From positions 611,509,673 through 611,573,672 of the forward strand of contig NC_081408.1 of NCBI RefSeq assembly GCF_030272615.1: 64,000 nucleotides of DNA, read 5' to 3'. The notes under the pieces were generated by a model. The model was not told the DNA's origin. It ran no database searches and saw nothing but the letters and a program-made list of their open reading frames with translations. A program made the translations under genes and the position numbers. Shown piece by piece: positions 11,461 to 23,454 of the stretch (positions are counted from its first letter, which is position 1; each line of letters opens with the position of its first letter). The DNA comes from Cryptomeria japonica (lineage: Eukaryota; Streptophyta; Pinopsida; Cupressales; Cupressaceae).

Positions 11461-12589
11461 CTTACATGTTTTACATTGAAAATTATTGCATACTTTTCAT
11501 TTACAAATTTAATTTTCTTGCAATTTACACAAACTTAGTGGTTAATTCATTCAAAACCCTAGTTGTCAAAATTAAACTTCTATTTTGCAAAAATTGTTAT
11601 CTATTGTCTTAGATATGAAAATTATATTTCTTGTCTAATTTGATTCTTCCATTGTCTTGCTCAATTTGCAAATCAAATTTACAAAATTAAGTGGTTAATT
11701 GTCAAAACCCTAATTTTCAAACATCAACTTGAACTTGTGCAAAAATTGGATTTACATTTAATTTTCAGATTTGTGACTATTTTTAGACTTGTCTTCTTGC
11801 CTAAAATTCAGATTTTCAATTTCCCTCCTTTTCCCAAAATTCAAAATTTCAAAATTCAGCAGTTAGGTCCTAAAACCCTAATTTTCAAATTCAATTGGAT
11901 TCTATGCAAGTTTCAATCAATTTCAACCAATTTTAGTTTTCTAAATATTATCTAAGGTGGCCCTATCCATTAAGTTTGACCTTTTTCAAAATTGCAACTC
12001 AATTTCTTATCTTTTAAAAAACCCTAAAAGGGTCTTGTTTCGACATTCAAACCTTAATTTCACCTATCTAGAGATCGTAAAATCAATCTTTTTTGGGGGG
12101 TTAGCTCTCAAATCGTCATAGCTTTCATCCCTGAAATTTTCTGAAAAAAGTTGGGAGGACTGTGCAACTTATGCATGGTCCCTGGCTTTTTCCCAAAATT
12201 TCGTGAAACTGTTATGATTGTATTTAATTGCTTAAATCCATAAAATTGGTCGATTTTCTCAAATTTTGATCCCTCTAAAGTCATAAACACTTCCCAGTTT
12301 CAACATTGCAACTTTCAAGGAAACATTTAAAATTAAGTGTTTAATTATAATCTGCCCTAATTTTAAGATCTTAATTTTGTCAATTTTAAATTTGAAATTA
12401 AGTGGTATCCCATTGGCCCTAATTTTAAATATCAATCTCTTTTTATTAATTATTAATCTTTCTTGGAGATTGTCATTTCTTCTTTCCACAAAGTTCAAAT
12501 TGTATAATCATCATTTTTTTAAATTTTGTCTTATGAAATTTTGCAAACTTTCCTCCCAAAATTCCAAATTCAAATTTTCCCTTTAGTGC
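11461..12589 (+). other. TR-GAG1 untranslated leader
   Basis: About 1.1 kb of T-rich leader with recurring AAACCCTAATTTTCAAA segments and one copy of the conserved dyad motif at 12157-12181 (GGACTGTGCA...TGCATGGTCC). No coding frame was seen. Confidence 0.6.
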
Positions 12590-13889
12590 ATGAGTTTTAC
12601 AACTATTTTTCCTACCTATGCTATCCCCATTAGATGAAACATTAGAATTAAGTCTTCCCAAGGTTTAATTCCCGAAGAGATGGAGCCTAATTTGGGTGAC
12701 TTCTAAAATGAGGACATTGCTAATTCTTCCCATTCTAATAACATCTCTACCTGCCCAATTGATAATTCTCATGATGAAGAAGAAGCTTTGACTAGAGTTT
12801 CAATAAGAATATCATAATAGTGAAGCTCTTCCATTAATTCAAGTTATAAAACACATGATTCAAAGAGATAATAATGAAATTGATATATTGTGTGGTATTT
12901 CTTACATTGTTGATTCTAATGTTATGCGTATGAAGAGTTGTTCTGAGAATCTAGATTATTCACAACCTCCTACAAAGATCAATCATTCTATTCCTTTGAC
13001 CACTTCTATGGCTAGTATTCCTACTTTCGCTTCAAACATCATGACTACTTCAACTCAAAATGTCATGCCTACAACCATTAGTCATTGGGACTATCCCTCT
13101 TCTTCATTCAATCCTCCATCTTTATCTATTACTTCAATGATTATTCCTATTGTCTCTCAACCAATCAATGTGATACAAGGGGGAAATTCATTCAATCATT
13201 TTACTCCTCCTTTTAGTGTCTTATTTCCTACTCAATCATCACCTATTACTAATTACCATAGTGTCCCACCACCTTATTCTGAATCAATGCCTTCTTTCAA
13301 TAACATTACACCACCTTCTCAATCAAACATGTCTAACAAACATTCTTCAACGGAAGAAACCATTAATAACCTTTCTCAAATTATGTCTTCATTGCAAGAA
13401 CATATTAGTTCAATGAGTCAATTCAAGTTTAGTGTGCCCACATTTGATGTCGCGAGCCCACTTTCTCTTGATATTGTTAGAGTTGTCCCTCCTAAACATG
13501 TTGAAGTCCCTCAATTGAAACTCTATAATGGAAAAGGCGATCCTTTAACACATGTCAAAGTATTCCAAACTTTGCATACCGACTTTGCTCATGATCAAAG
13601 ATTTCTTGCCAAATTATTTACAAGAACGTTAAGAGATAATGCTTTACAATGGTATTTCTATTTTCCTTCTTATTCTATGACTTCTTTTCAAAAATTAGCA
13701 AATGCTTTTATTCAACAATTTCAAAACAACATAACCCCTAAAATCACTTTGACTAATTTAATGCATTGTAAACAAGGTGTTAAAGAAAAAGTGACTGATT
13801 TCATTGGTAGATACAAGAATTTGTGTTCTCAAACTTCTTTTCCAGTGCCTGATAATGTTATTCAAAACATTTTCATTTCTAATTTGTAA
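12590..13889 (+). pseudogene. TR-GAG1 gag (capsid-like), broken
   Basis: The start at 12590 (M-S-F-T-T-I) matches the intact start of the related gag at 63302. The first 90 codons carry stops, including a TGA where the relative has CGA, and a frameshift; the frame is then open 12855-13889. A low-complexity Ser/Thr/Pro/Asn-rich N-terminal half is followed by a retrotransposon gag domain: L-Y-N-G-K-G-D-P near 13520, A-L-Q-W-Y-F near 13645, then F-x-x-x-F-x-x-Q-F and L-M-H-C-K-Q-G near 13760. Gag would form the particle that packages element RNA. It ends in a stop at 13887. Confidence 0.75.
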
Positions 13890-15221
13890 AAATACATTCT
13901 ATGGTAAAACTTCTCTTGTTTGAGTTTACTTCCTTTCCATAGTTATGTGCAACACTTCACAATTATCAACTGACTATGAGTCAAATGGAGCAATCTACTC
14001 CTATGGCTCCGAGTGATAAGGGTGAGAGTGCTCAACAACCATTTGTGAAGTTCAAACCAAATGAAATATTCATCAAGTTCAATGGCACCATCAATAACAA
14101 CAATGTGAATGCTGCAACAGGTGTGCCTCCTATTTCTATTTTTTTCAAAATAGAAAAAATTTACTCCTTTGAATGAATCTTTGTATAGCATCATGTCTTA
14201 GTTTTTACAAAGAAATGCTATCAAACTTCCTCTAATAAAACTAGTTGACCCCTCTAAGGCAACTTCACCTCACATTGATAATAATTCTTTTTGTCAATTT
14301 CATCGTCAACCTAGTCATGATACTGATAAATATTTTCAAGTAAAATGTAAAATTCAAGACTTGATTGATAGTAATACTATATTTGTGATAGGTGTTAATG
14401 ATAAGGGAAGCAAATCATTAGCTCCTCCTTATCAAAATATTAATATTTTTACTGATCCTTTACCCTTTCATACCTATAAGATGATTGAGACTGAGCATAC
14501 CTCTTTGTCCCCCACTGATTTCACTTTTATAGCTTAAAATGTGGTTAATTTGGTCAAGAAATAAGAAACGCCTAAGGATCCATGTATCACATTTGATCCT
14601 AGTCAGACCATTAGGGAACCCGATGGCCGTTTATACATAGTTGCTAAGATCCAAGGAAAACCTTGTCGTGGTGTGTTTGTTTATCCCTCTTGCATGGTTA
14701 ATATCATCACTGAAGAATATCTTATAATTTACATTTGTATCAACCAATCTATGATGATACTACTATGGTCGTTAAGTTGTTTGATAGATTTTCTTATCCT
14801 ACTATTGGTTCTATCACATTTCCTATTGAGGTTTATACTAAATATATAGATGTCGATTTTGTTATCATTCCTTCATTTGAACAATTTCATGCTAAGTTAG
14901 GCTACACTTGGCTATCTTCCATGAAAGATATTGCTTCTACAATCCATAAGTGTTTTAAATTTCCCCATAATGGAGAAATCATAATTATTAACCATAGCTT
15001 ATTTCGACAAATTTAAAGAAGACCAGGTGTTCCTATTGATTAATTTTGGCCTCAACAATTAGAATCTCTCCCACCAAGAAGTGATGGTCTCTTTCAATCT
15101 TATCAAAAATGGAAGAAAGATATGATTTTTTCCTTAAGCCAACCTAGAACTCCAACTCTTGATATTCCCATCATTCTTTAGGATGAAATTATTTATAACG
15201 GATAGAACTAACCTTCCTCCT
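13890..15221 (+). pseudogene. TR-GAG1 gag C-terminus and protease-like region
   Basis: Frames broken by several stops. A zinc-knuckle-like piece C-Q-F-H-R-Q-P-S-H-D-T-D-K lies at 14291-14330, typical of the C-x2-H-x4-H-x-T pattern at the end of many Ty3 gags. Next comes an aspartic-protease-like stretch: G-R-L-Y-I-V-A-K-I-Q-G-K-P-C near 14630, then S-Y-P-T-I-G-S-I-T near 14800 and H-A-K-L-G-Y-T-W-L near 14890. The place where the catalytic D-T/S-G should be reads V-F-V-Y-P-S-C (about 14670-14690), so no active protease is expected. The sequence is cut at 15221 by the copia element. Confidence 0.6.
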
Positions 15222-16276
15222 TGTAGGTCCCGAGGACAACTGAGAGTCGGGGGGTGAATCAGTTGTCAAATAAATTCAAACCAAAATCTTATTAACCAAC
15301 TTATTGCTTAATACCGGTAAGACAGTTAATTGTGCCGGTAAACAGTGTTAATAGGAAATGTTATACCGGTAAGAATTAATGCATGAAACATAAGCACAAA
15401 GTCAACCACAACACATGACACAAATATTTGTATGTGGAAACCTTGTAAGGGGAAAAACTAGGGTGGGAAACCTTACCCACAATCAGATGATACTACTACA
15501 GATAGTAAGTGTACAAAGAGGGGTCTGCACATGCAGAAAGGCCAACAGCCTAGAGCTCACTGCTCAAACACAAATGGGAGTCACACTGACTATAGTTGGA
15601 TGGTTAAATCCAATGAGAATTTACTGCACAAAATAACATCTTCATATGCTAGATTTAGTATCGATGTAATGCTGATATGCTTCTACAAATACCTAACTTC
15701 ACCTTCAAATGATGTCTTCGTGTATATCTCTGCTTGATCTCACATATATCCTTCCTTAAATCTTTTTTGCATTCCACATTTGATCTTACAAATAAGATCT
15801 TACATTTATACCATACCCTAAGACCAATTTTAGTAGGTCGGCTCTACAATATATTACAATAAAACATTTTACAAATAATACAATATCTGATGCAATAACC
15901 AATTGAACATGTCAGCTTAATGCTTTTATAACAATAATAAATCATCTCCATAGCATGCCATGCTGATCTGGAAAAGATAAACTTGCTGGTGTAACCCTAG
16001 ATAACCTGGACCTATTTGCTGGTAAAAGAAAATATGCAAATAAGAATATACCAATGATATTACTTCAAGGAAAAGTGTCCACATGATGTCTTCGACATTA
16101 CCAAGTGTCTTCCATGTCATTGCAGGTACTGGTGAACATTATATCCTACCGGTTAACCATATACCAGTGATTGTTTGAATAGTTTACTGATTGCCGGTGA
16201 ATGTTGTTGGATCTCCAAAGTAGGTGTATTTAGTAGGTGTTGACATCAATGACAAAACCATACCAAAATACCAACA
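15222..16276 (-). repeat. Element A 3' LTR
   Basis: 1,055 bp. On the minus strand it begins TGTTGGTATTTTGG and ends GGGACCTACA. It aligns end to end with 20844-21900. Confidence 0.92.
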
Positions 16277-16290
16277 ATCTCCCCCTTTGG
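16277..16290 (-). other. Element A polypurine tract
   Basis: CCAAAGGGGGAGAT immediately precedes the 3' LTR on the minus strand, the usual plant copia plus-strand primer. Confidence 0.85.
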
Positions 16291-16664
16291 CATTGATGGC
16301 AACACAAGATGCAGAAACCATCAAAGTGCCAAAATAGAAATGCCAAGTACAAAAACCAATTAATATGTGTTTATACAAAGATTTATTTACAATACCAATC
16401 TCTCCTCAAAAAGATAATGCATTTTTCCATATATTTTTCCTTAATGTTTTTCTATATATCTCTCCCCCTTTGACATCAAATGTCAAAGTCACAAAAAGGT
16501 CAAGTTCATACAAAATACCAACCAATTCAATATACCAACTACTTCCCCTGAGAAGTAGCTTCCTCATAAAATATCAGAATAAAAGATTTGTCCATTTAAT
16601 TCTTTCGGTTGATGACAATCAGATCAACTGTCTATGTCTCTACCGGTGGAGGTAAGACTCCGAG
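16291..16664 (-). other. Element A 3' untranslated region
   Basis: Between the end of the RNase H frame and the polypurine tract. It contains a second pyrimidine/purine-rich stretch near 16460-16480 and no coding signal. Confidence 0.5.
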
Positions 16665-18720
16665 CTAATCTCTGAGATACTCAAAAGTTTCCGTAGGCAA
16701 AGGTTTTGTAAAAATATCTGCAAGTTGTTCTTTAGTATTCACATAAACTAGTTTTATTTCTTTTTCTTCAACTTTTTCCCTTAGAAAATTTTGTTTGATA
16801 AAAACATGTTTTGTTTTAGAATGTAATACTGGATTCTTAGATATATCAATTGCTATAGTTTTATCACAATATATAGTAATAGGTTCTTTGAATGTTACAT
16901 TTATGTCTTTCAACATTTGCTTAAGCCAAAGTACCTGTGTATAGTTTGTTGCTACTGCAACATATTCTGATTCTGCTGTTGATAAAGATGTACAACTCTG
17001 TTTCTTACTTAACCAAGAAACTAATCTCTTTCCAAGAAAGAATGCTCCTCCAGTGGTGCTCTTTCTATCATCCACATCTCTTGCCCAATTTGCATCTATG
17101 TATGCATATACATCAAAATTTTCATCTTTAGGATACCATAATCCAAGATTTGTTGTGCCTTGTAAGTACCGAAAAATCCTTTTTACTGTTGATTCATGAT
17201 TTTCCTTGGGATTACTCTGAAATATAGAAACTATACATACTGCATTCATAATATCAGGTCTGGTTTGTGTCAAATACAGTAAACCTCCTATCATAGATTT
17301 GTATCTAGTTGGGTTAACAGGTTTAGATTCATCCCTTTGAGATAATTTGTCATTTGTAGTCATAGGTGTGCTTACCGGTTTAGAGTTCTCCATCCCAAAT
17401 TTCTTGAGTAGTTCTTTCAAGTACTTAGATTGACTCAAAAATATGCCTTTATCAATCTATAAAATCTGCAATCCTAAAAAGAATTTTATTTCTCCAATCA
17501 TAGACATTTCAAATTCATGATGCATTTTAAGAGAAAATTCTTTGCATAATCCATCTTCTCCTCCAAAGATTATATCATCAACAAATACTTCCATAATCAA
17601 AATGCCATCATTAGTTACTTTGTAATATAAATTTCTATCTGCATTTCCTTTAGTAAAACCAATTTTTAAAAGATACTTATCCAATCTTGCATACCAGGCT
17701 CTTGGAGCTTGTTTTAGTCCATACAGAGATTTTCTTAATCTGCAAACTATATCATTGTTATCTGTCAAAGAAAATCCATCAAGTTGTTCAATATAGACTT
17801 CCTCTTCAAGATCTCCATTCAAAAATGCACATTTAATATCCATTTGATAAACTTTGTAATCCTTGTGAGCTGCAAAGGCCAAGAATAATCTAACTGCCTC
17901 AATTCTGGCTACCGGTGCAAAGGTTTCATTGTAATCAACTCCTTCTTTCTGAGAATATCCCTTACACACTAGTCTTGCTTTATTCCTGACAACCTTACCA
18001 TCTTCATTGAGTTTGTTTCTAAATACCCATTTGGTTCCAATTACATTTTTATTTTCAGGCCGGGGAACTAATGTCCAAGTATTATTTTTCTCAATTTGTC
18101 CTAATTCTTCTTCCATAGCTTTAATCCAAAATTTATCTTCACATGCCTTATTGATAGATAATGGTTCAATTTGAGAAATAAGACATACTTCTTCATTTGC
18201 CAATCTTCCTCTTGTCATGACTCCTTTAAATTTGCTTCCAATTATCTGATCTTCAGAATGATTCAGTCTTACATACCGGGGTGTCTTAGTTTGTTGTTGT
18301 TCTTCAATTACTATGGTATCCTCTAATGATACCGGAGTAACTGGATCATCATTCTGTACCGGTGGATTTAATGTTGGTTCATTTGTCATAGTTTTTGTTA
18401 CCGGTTCAGAGTCTATATACCTTGAAGTTCCTCTGAATTGTTCATCAATCTTTACATTTGTACTCTCAACAATTTTCTATAATCTTTTATTAAAGCATCT
18501 ATAAGCTTTACTCTTAGATGAATAACCAAGAAATATTCCTTCATCACTTCTAGGATCAAACTTGCCAATATACTCATCTCTTCTAATATAACATTTACTT
18601 CCAAAAATTCTGAAATACTGAAGAGTAGGACTATTACCAAACCATAGTTCATGAGGGGTCTTACTGGTTTCACCTTTGATGTGAACTTTGTTGAATGTAT
18701 AGACAGTAGTGCTTACTGCC
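16665..18720 (-). pseudogene. Element A pol: reverse transcriptase and RNase H
   Basis: One frame from about 18720 to 16665 with a single TAG at about 17458. The N-terminal linker precedes W-T-L-V-P-R-P (near 18070), the standard start of copia reverse transcriptase. Then come [21 protein letters not shown] (first catalytic Asp, near 17840), [11 protein letters not shown] and F-V-D-D-I-I-F (the Y/F-x-D-D box, near 17580). RNase H follows with D-A-N-W-A, S-L-S-T-A-E-S-E-Y (catalytic Glu, near 16975) and L-A-D-I-F-T-K-P-L-P at the end. It would copy the element RNA into DNA. Confidence 0.92.
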
Positions 18721-19720
18721 TCTCTCTAGTACACGTGGTAGATTTGCTTCTGATAACATACTTCTTGCTGCATCCAAAATAGTTCTATTTTTCCTTTCAA
18801 CAACTCCATTCTATTGTGGTGTCTGAGGTGCTGATAACTATCTTTTGATTCCATTTACTTCACAAAATGTATTAAAATCTCTAGATGTGAATTCTCCTCC
18901 TTGATCTGATCTTAAACATTTAATTTTCTTACCGGTTTAATTTTCAACCATTGCTTTGAATAGTTTGAACTTCCCAAGTGCTTTTGATTTGTCTTGGAGA
19001 AAAGTAACCCAACACATTCTAGAATAATCATCAATAATTAGCATGAAATATCTATCACCTTGTAAGCTTTTAGTTCTAGCCGGACCACATAAATCAGTGT
19101 GAATAAAATCAAGAGCATTATTGGATTTTTTTGGAATACTTTTGAAACTTGTTCTAACTTTTTTTCCAAATTGACATTCCTTGCAAATTGTATTCCGAGG
19201 TTTCATAATTTTAGGTAGATCTCTAACTACCTTAGAAGTACTGATTTTTACCATGCAATCAAAATTTACATGACATAGTCTTTTATGCCATAGCCAACTT
19301 TCATCTATATGTGCAATTAAGCATGCCTTTTCACTGTTATTCAAATGAAATATATTACCTCTAGTCTGATTACCGGTTGCAATTTCCAAACCAATTCTAT
19401 TCATGATTTTGCATTTTCCATTTTTAAATTGTAACTAAAAACCTTTCTCAACTAATTGACCAACACTTAAAAGATTATGTTTTAATCCTTCAACATAGTA
19501 AACATTGTCAGTGTTATGTTTACCATCAAGAGATATTGAACCCTTACCTTTTATTGAATAGGCTTTGTCATCTCCGAATCTTACTAAACCTCCATTGTAT
19601 TCTTGAAAGTTCAAGAATTTGCCTTTGTCTCCAGTCATGTGATGTGAGCATCCCGAGTCAATAATCCATTCATCCTCTGATTCAACTTAAGCTTCTAGGG
19701 CTTGTTCCTACCGGTGGAGC
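18721..19720 (-). pseudogene. Element A pol: protease and integrase
   Basis: The protease motif D-S-G-C-S-H-H-M-T-G lies near 19660, followed by the GAG-pre-integrase piece W-L-W-H-K-R-L-C-H (near 19290) with the H-H-C-C zinc-site histidines and C-x2-C at C-K-E-C. The integrase core has H-T-D-L-C-G-P (near 19100), D-D-Y-S-R and N-G-V-V-E-R-K-N (near 18800). Protease would cut Gag-Pol and integrase would insert the DNA copy. A frameshift separates this from gag (about 19710) and another from reverse transcriptase (about 18740). Several TAG or TAA stops interrupt the frame. Confidence 0.88.
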
Positions 19721-20785
19721 AATAGGTACCGGTTGATCTTCTATTATAGCAACAAAGACCCATCTGTTGTCTGCTGGATCCTCATCAGAATCATCAGTCA
19801 CACCTTCATCAGCAATGTAACAAGATTAATCTTTGTTTTTCTTAAATCTGTATCTCTGATATTTAGGATTAGGTTTGTATGTCCTTCTAGCTTCTTCTCT
19901 TAGTCTAGCATGTCTATCAGGGCATCTTGAAGCCATATGACCAATCTTATTGCAGTTGAAACATTTAAAGGGTGCTTTACCTTCATACTTACTTCCAATT
20001 GGACCTTTTGGCATTTTTCTTGCAAATAGTGCTTCAAGTTTTTGAAGCTCTTCATTCTCCTTCCTGGTTTCTTCAAGTTCACTTGCATAAAAGGCTCTCC
20101 AGTCCGATTTGTCAAAGGATGGAGCAGATGATGTTGATGCTTTGAAGGCCAAATTAGTTTTTATAGTAGCAACAGGACCAAATTCCTCAATTTCAAAAGC
20201 TGTAAGTTTTCCAATCAATGTATCCCTAGTTACTGATGTATTAGGCATTGTTCTCAACTCATTAATAGCAGTAACCTTCATTTTATATGCCAGTGGCAAA
20301 CCTCTTAAGATTTTTGAAACAATCTCATCTTCACTCAAGGTTCCTCCACAACATTTGATAGCTAAAACAATTTCATTTACTTTTTCCATAAAAGTAGAAA
20401 TTCTTTCATCTTCTTCCATTTTCAGATGTTCATACCTGACTTGGAAGCTTTCAAGTTTTGCAATTTTGATTGTGAAATTCCCTTCATTCAGTGTTTCCAA
20501 ATGATCCCAAATAGCTTTTGCAGTAGATCTATTTGATAATCCCATGATTTGTTGATCTGATAATGCACTCAAAAGTGCTTCTCTTGCTTTGCAATCTTTT
20601 TCTTCATCTTTAGCTAAAGTAATAGGAGTAGGCTGACTAGCTATAGCAGTAGTATAACCATTTTTAGTAACTTCCTAGATGTCTTTACCAATGCAATTCA
20701 GATGTGTCTCCATTCTGATTTTCCATATTCCATAGTCGGTTCCATCAAGTTTAGGACTATCCTTTCTGAAATAATTAGTAGACAT
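19721..20785 (-). pseudogene. Element A gag with one zinc knuckle
   Basis: Starts M-S-T-N-Y-F-R-K at 20785. The copia gag opening L-D-G-T-D-Y-G-I-W-K-I-R-M follows, then a UBN2-type helical domain (A-I-W-D-H-L-E-T-L near 20510) and a CCHC knuckle C-F-N-C-N-K-I-G-H-M-A-S-R-C (19963-19922). A TAG at about 20675 and a TAA at about 19826 break the frame. The product would be the nucleocapsid/capsid of the virus-like particle. Confidence 0.88.
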
Positions 20786-20829
20786 TAGATCTCCTCAAGT
20801 TGTTAAACTTTTGCAAAAAAGAGGACTAG

Positions 20830-20841
20830 GCTTTGATACCA
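20830..20841 (-). other. Element A primer binding site
   Basis: TGGTATCAAAGC on the minus strand, two bases after the 5' LTR. It is complementary to the 3' end of initiator-Met tRNA (consensus TGGTATCAGAGC) with one change. Confidence 0.88.
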
Positions 20842-20843
20842 AT

Positions 20844-21900
20844 TGTAGGTCCTGGGGACAACTGAGAGAGGGGGGGGGTGAATCAGTTGACAAATAAATT
20901 CAAACCAAAATCTTATTAACCAACTTATTGCTTAATACCGGTAAGACAGTTAATTGTGCCGGTAAATAGTGTTAATAGGAAATGTTGTACCGGTAAGAAT
21001 TAATGCATGAAACATAAGCATAGAGTCAACCACAACACATGACACAAATATTTGTACATGGAAACCTTGTAAGGGGAAAAACCACAGTGGGAAACCTTAC
21101 CCATAATCAAATGATACTACTGCAGATAGTAAGTGTACAAAGAGGGGTCTACACATGCAGAAAGACCAACAGCCTAGAGCTCACTGCTCAAACACAAATG
21201 GGAGTCACACTGACTACAGTTGGATGGTTAAATCCAATGAGAATGTACTGCACAAAATAGCATCTTCATATGCTAGATTTAGTACCAATGTAATGCTGAT
21301 ATGCTTCTACAAAAACCTAACTTCACCTTCAAATGATGTCTTCGTGTATATCTCTGCTTGATCTCACATATATCCTTCCTTAAATCTTTTTCGCATTCCA
21401 CATTTGATCTTACAAATAAGATCTTACATTTATACCATACCCTAAGACCAATTTTAGTAGGTCGACTCTACAATATATTACAATAAAACATTTTACAAAT
21501 AATACAATATCCGATGCAATAACCAATTGAACATGTTGGCTTAATGCTTTTGTAACAATAATAAATCATCTCCATAGTGTGCCATGCTGATCTGGAAAAG
21601 ATAAACCTGCCGGTGTAACCCTAGATAACCTGGACCTATTTGCCGGTAAAAGCAAATATGCAAATAAGAATATACCAATGATATTACTTCAAGGAAAAGT
21701 GTCCACATGATGTCTTCGACATTACCAAGTGTCTTCCATGTCATTGTAGGTACTGATGAACATTATATCCTATTGGTTAACCATATACCAGTGATTGTTT
21801 GAATAGTTTACTAATTGCCGGTAAATGTTGTTGGATCTCCAAAGTAGGTGTATTTAGCAGGTGTTGACATCAATGACAAAACCATACCAAAATACCAACA
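20844..21900 (-). repeat. Element A 5' LTR
   Basis: 1,057 bp, partner of 15222-16276 with the same termini. It contains the copia LTR block GGTTTCC...TGTGTCATGTG near 21035-21075 on the minus strand, shared with other elements here. Confidence 0.92.
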
Positions 21901-22612
21901 CTCCTAAGGAAGATTCCCAACCTATTCCTATGGATGAGACTATGCCTTCTCCTAAAAAGAACAATAATATTCCTCCTAAGGTTAGACCTATACCTCCTCC
22001 TCATGATGGACCTGGTCTCCTTCCTAAACCAAACATTTCTCCTTTATATGGTGTAGTTCCACCTCCTTCCTCTTATAGAGAGAAGAGACCTATCTCTCCT
22101 CTTGTCCAACCTAAAATACCTCAACCTAAATATCCAACTATCAAAGATGAGAACATTCCTCCTTCAACGAATATACCTTAGTCTTCGCAGCCTTCCGTCG
22201 AGACTAGACAAAATCGTTGTGCAAGAGAACACCGACAAAAATATCATGCTAGACCTCCTGAAGTTGTTTCTCAAACTATTCAATCTCCCAAAGCACCAAT
22301 AGTGTACATGATTCCATTTTCTCCTAAGAAAGATGTTCAACCTAAGTCTCCAAATCATAAGTTACAAAAAACATATGATGGTTTTACTTCTATTCATGTT
22401 AGAGCTCCTCTTTTTATGAATCTTGATGAAGAAATGGGTGAAAATGTTATTCGTGATGACAATACAACTCCTAATGCTTCCTATAGTGAATATGAGTACA
22501 TTGATGTTGACAATCATTTATTTGCAAAATTTTCAAAACCCTTAATTTTGTCTCCTAGAAAGGAACAAAGTGACTTGCGCATGAGCATATTCCTTGTGTG
22601 GATATTGTGATA
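21901..22612 (+). pseudogene. TR-GAG1 proline-rich C-terminal region
   Basis: Continues the host element after the copia insertion. The frame is rich in Pro, Ser, Lys and Asn (for example P-P-K-V-R-P-I-P-P-P-H near 21980), then R-Q-N-R-C-A-R-E-H-R-Q near 22205 and an acidic Y-S-E-Y-E-Y-I-D-V-D near 22490. A TAG at about 22180 and frame changes interrupt it. I recognise no catalytic domain. It is probably the last part of the single polyprotein of this pol-less element. Confidence 0.55.
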
Positions 22613-23440
22613 GCTCCATCTATTGTGCTCAATGTTTCTCCTCTAGTGTTTTTCCCACCTTCCCAAAATAATGATCAGTAAGATTGAGAGGTGGATGTCA
22701 TGCTAGACTAGTTGCATTGGTACCATAGATCCTCTACCTCTCTCCTTTCTTTCTCTTTTGTGACCATTATTCAATGTGTATCCCTATTCTTCTATTTGTT
22801 GTCCCTAGTGATGTCTACTTGAGGAGGAGCCAAAGCATTGAGATCTCTTTTGGTCTCTTTCATTTTGACTAAAAAGACACATGTGTTCCCTTTCTTCCAA
22901 GGTGGTTTCCTTTATTTGGGGAATGAAAACTATTATATGCATATATGTACATGATATACATGATTTATCATACGACATACTGACCCCAAGGAAAGTGAAG
23001 CCACCTCGTGCTTTGTGGTTTGTGTTCATTATCCTTGAGTTTATTCCTTGATTGGGGGCTAAATCCTCACAATAATGTGTTCCCTCTCTTTCTCTTTCTT
23101 AGATGTATCCTACCTTAGAGAAATCGTTCTCGATAAGGCATGTGTGATCGCTTTAACATGGGGGCATACACTTTGCTCATATTTTCTTTCTTGATACTTA
23201 AAGTTAATAAGTAATTTTTGGTACCCTTTCTTTTCACGACTCATAGTGAGGGGAACCTTACTACTTGTAATCACAGTTCTCTCCCTCCTGATCTTCCCTT
23301 TTACTTTTTCAATTGAAGTCATAAGATCCTTAGTCCACTTGGGGCTTGGGGTATCTTGCCTCCTTGATGTGGTGAAAGTCTTTCAATATTGTCTCCTTGT
23401 ACTTTACTGGTAGAATTGGTGTATTCTTATACTCTCGCTA
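22613..23440 (+). other. TR-GAG1 3' non-coding region
   Basis: About 830 bp between the last broken frame and the polypurine tract. No domain or long frame was seen. Confidence 0.6.
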
Positions 23441-23454
23441 AAAAGGGGGATAAA
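23441..23454 (+). other. TR-GAG1 polypurine tract
   Basis: AAAAGGGGGATAAA directly before the 3' LTR start TGTAG. The reverse complement of a similar tract marks the 3' LTRs of the minus elements at 27637 and 38237. Confidence 0.75.

Larger units (their letters stand above)
15222..21900 (-). mobile_element. Nearly complete Ty1/copia retrotransposon (element A)
   Basis: Inserted in the minus orientation between perfect target duplications CTCCT (15217-15221 and 21901-21905). Transcription order: 5' LTR 21900-20844, initiator-Met PBS, gag, protease, integrase, reverse transcriptase, RNase H, PPT, 3' LTR 16276-15222. This order (integrase before reverse transcriptase) defines Ty1/copia. It is the only element here with every enzymatic domain recognisable, but scattered stops and about two frameshifts disable it. 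The LTRs differ by a few percent by eye, so it is younger than its host element. Confidence 0.92.

Noticed and set aside
20830-20841. tRNA genes near TGGTATCA sequences
   Set aside because: These are primer binding sites complementary to tRNA 3' ends beside LTRs; no cloverleaf was found.
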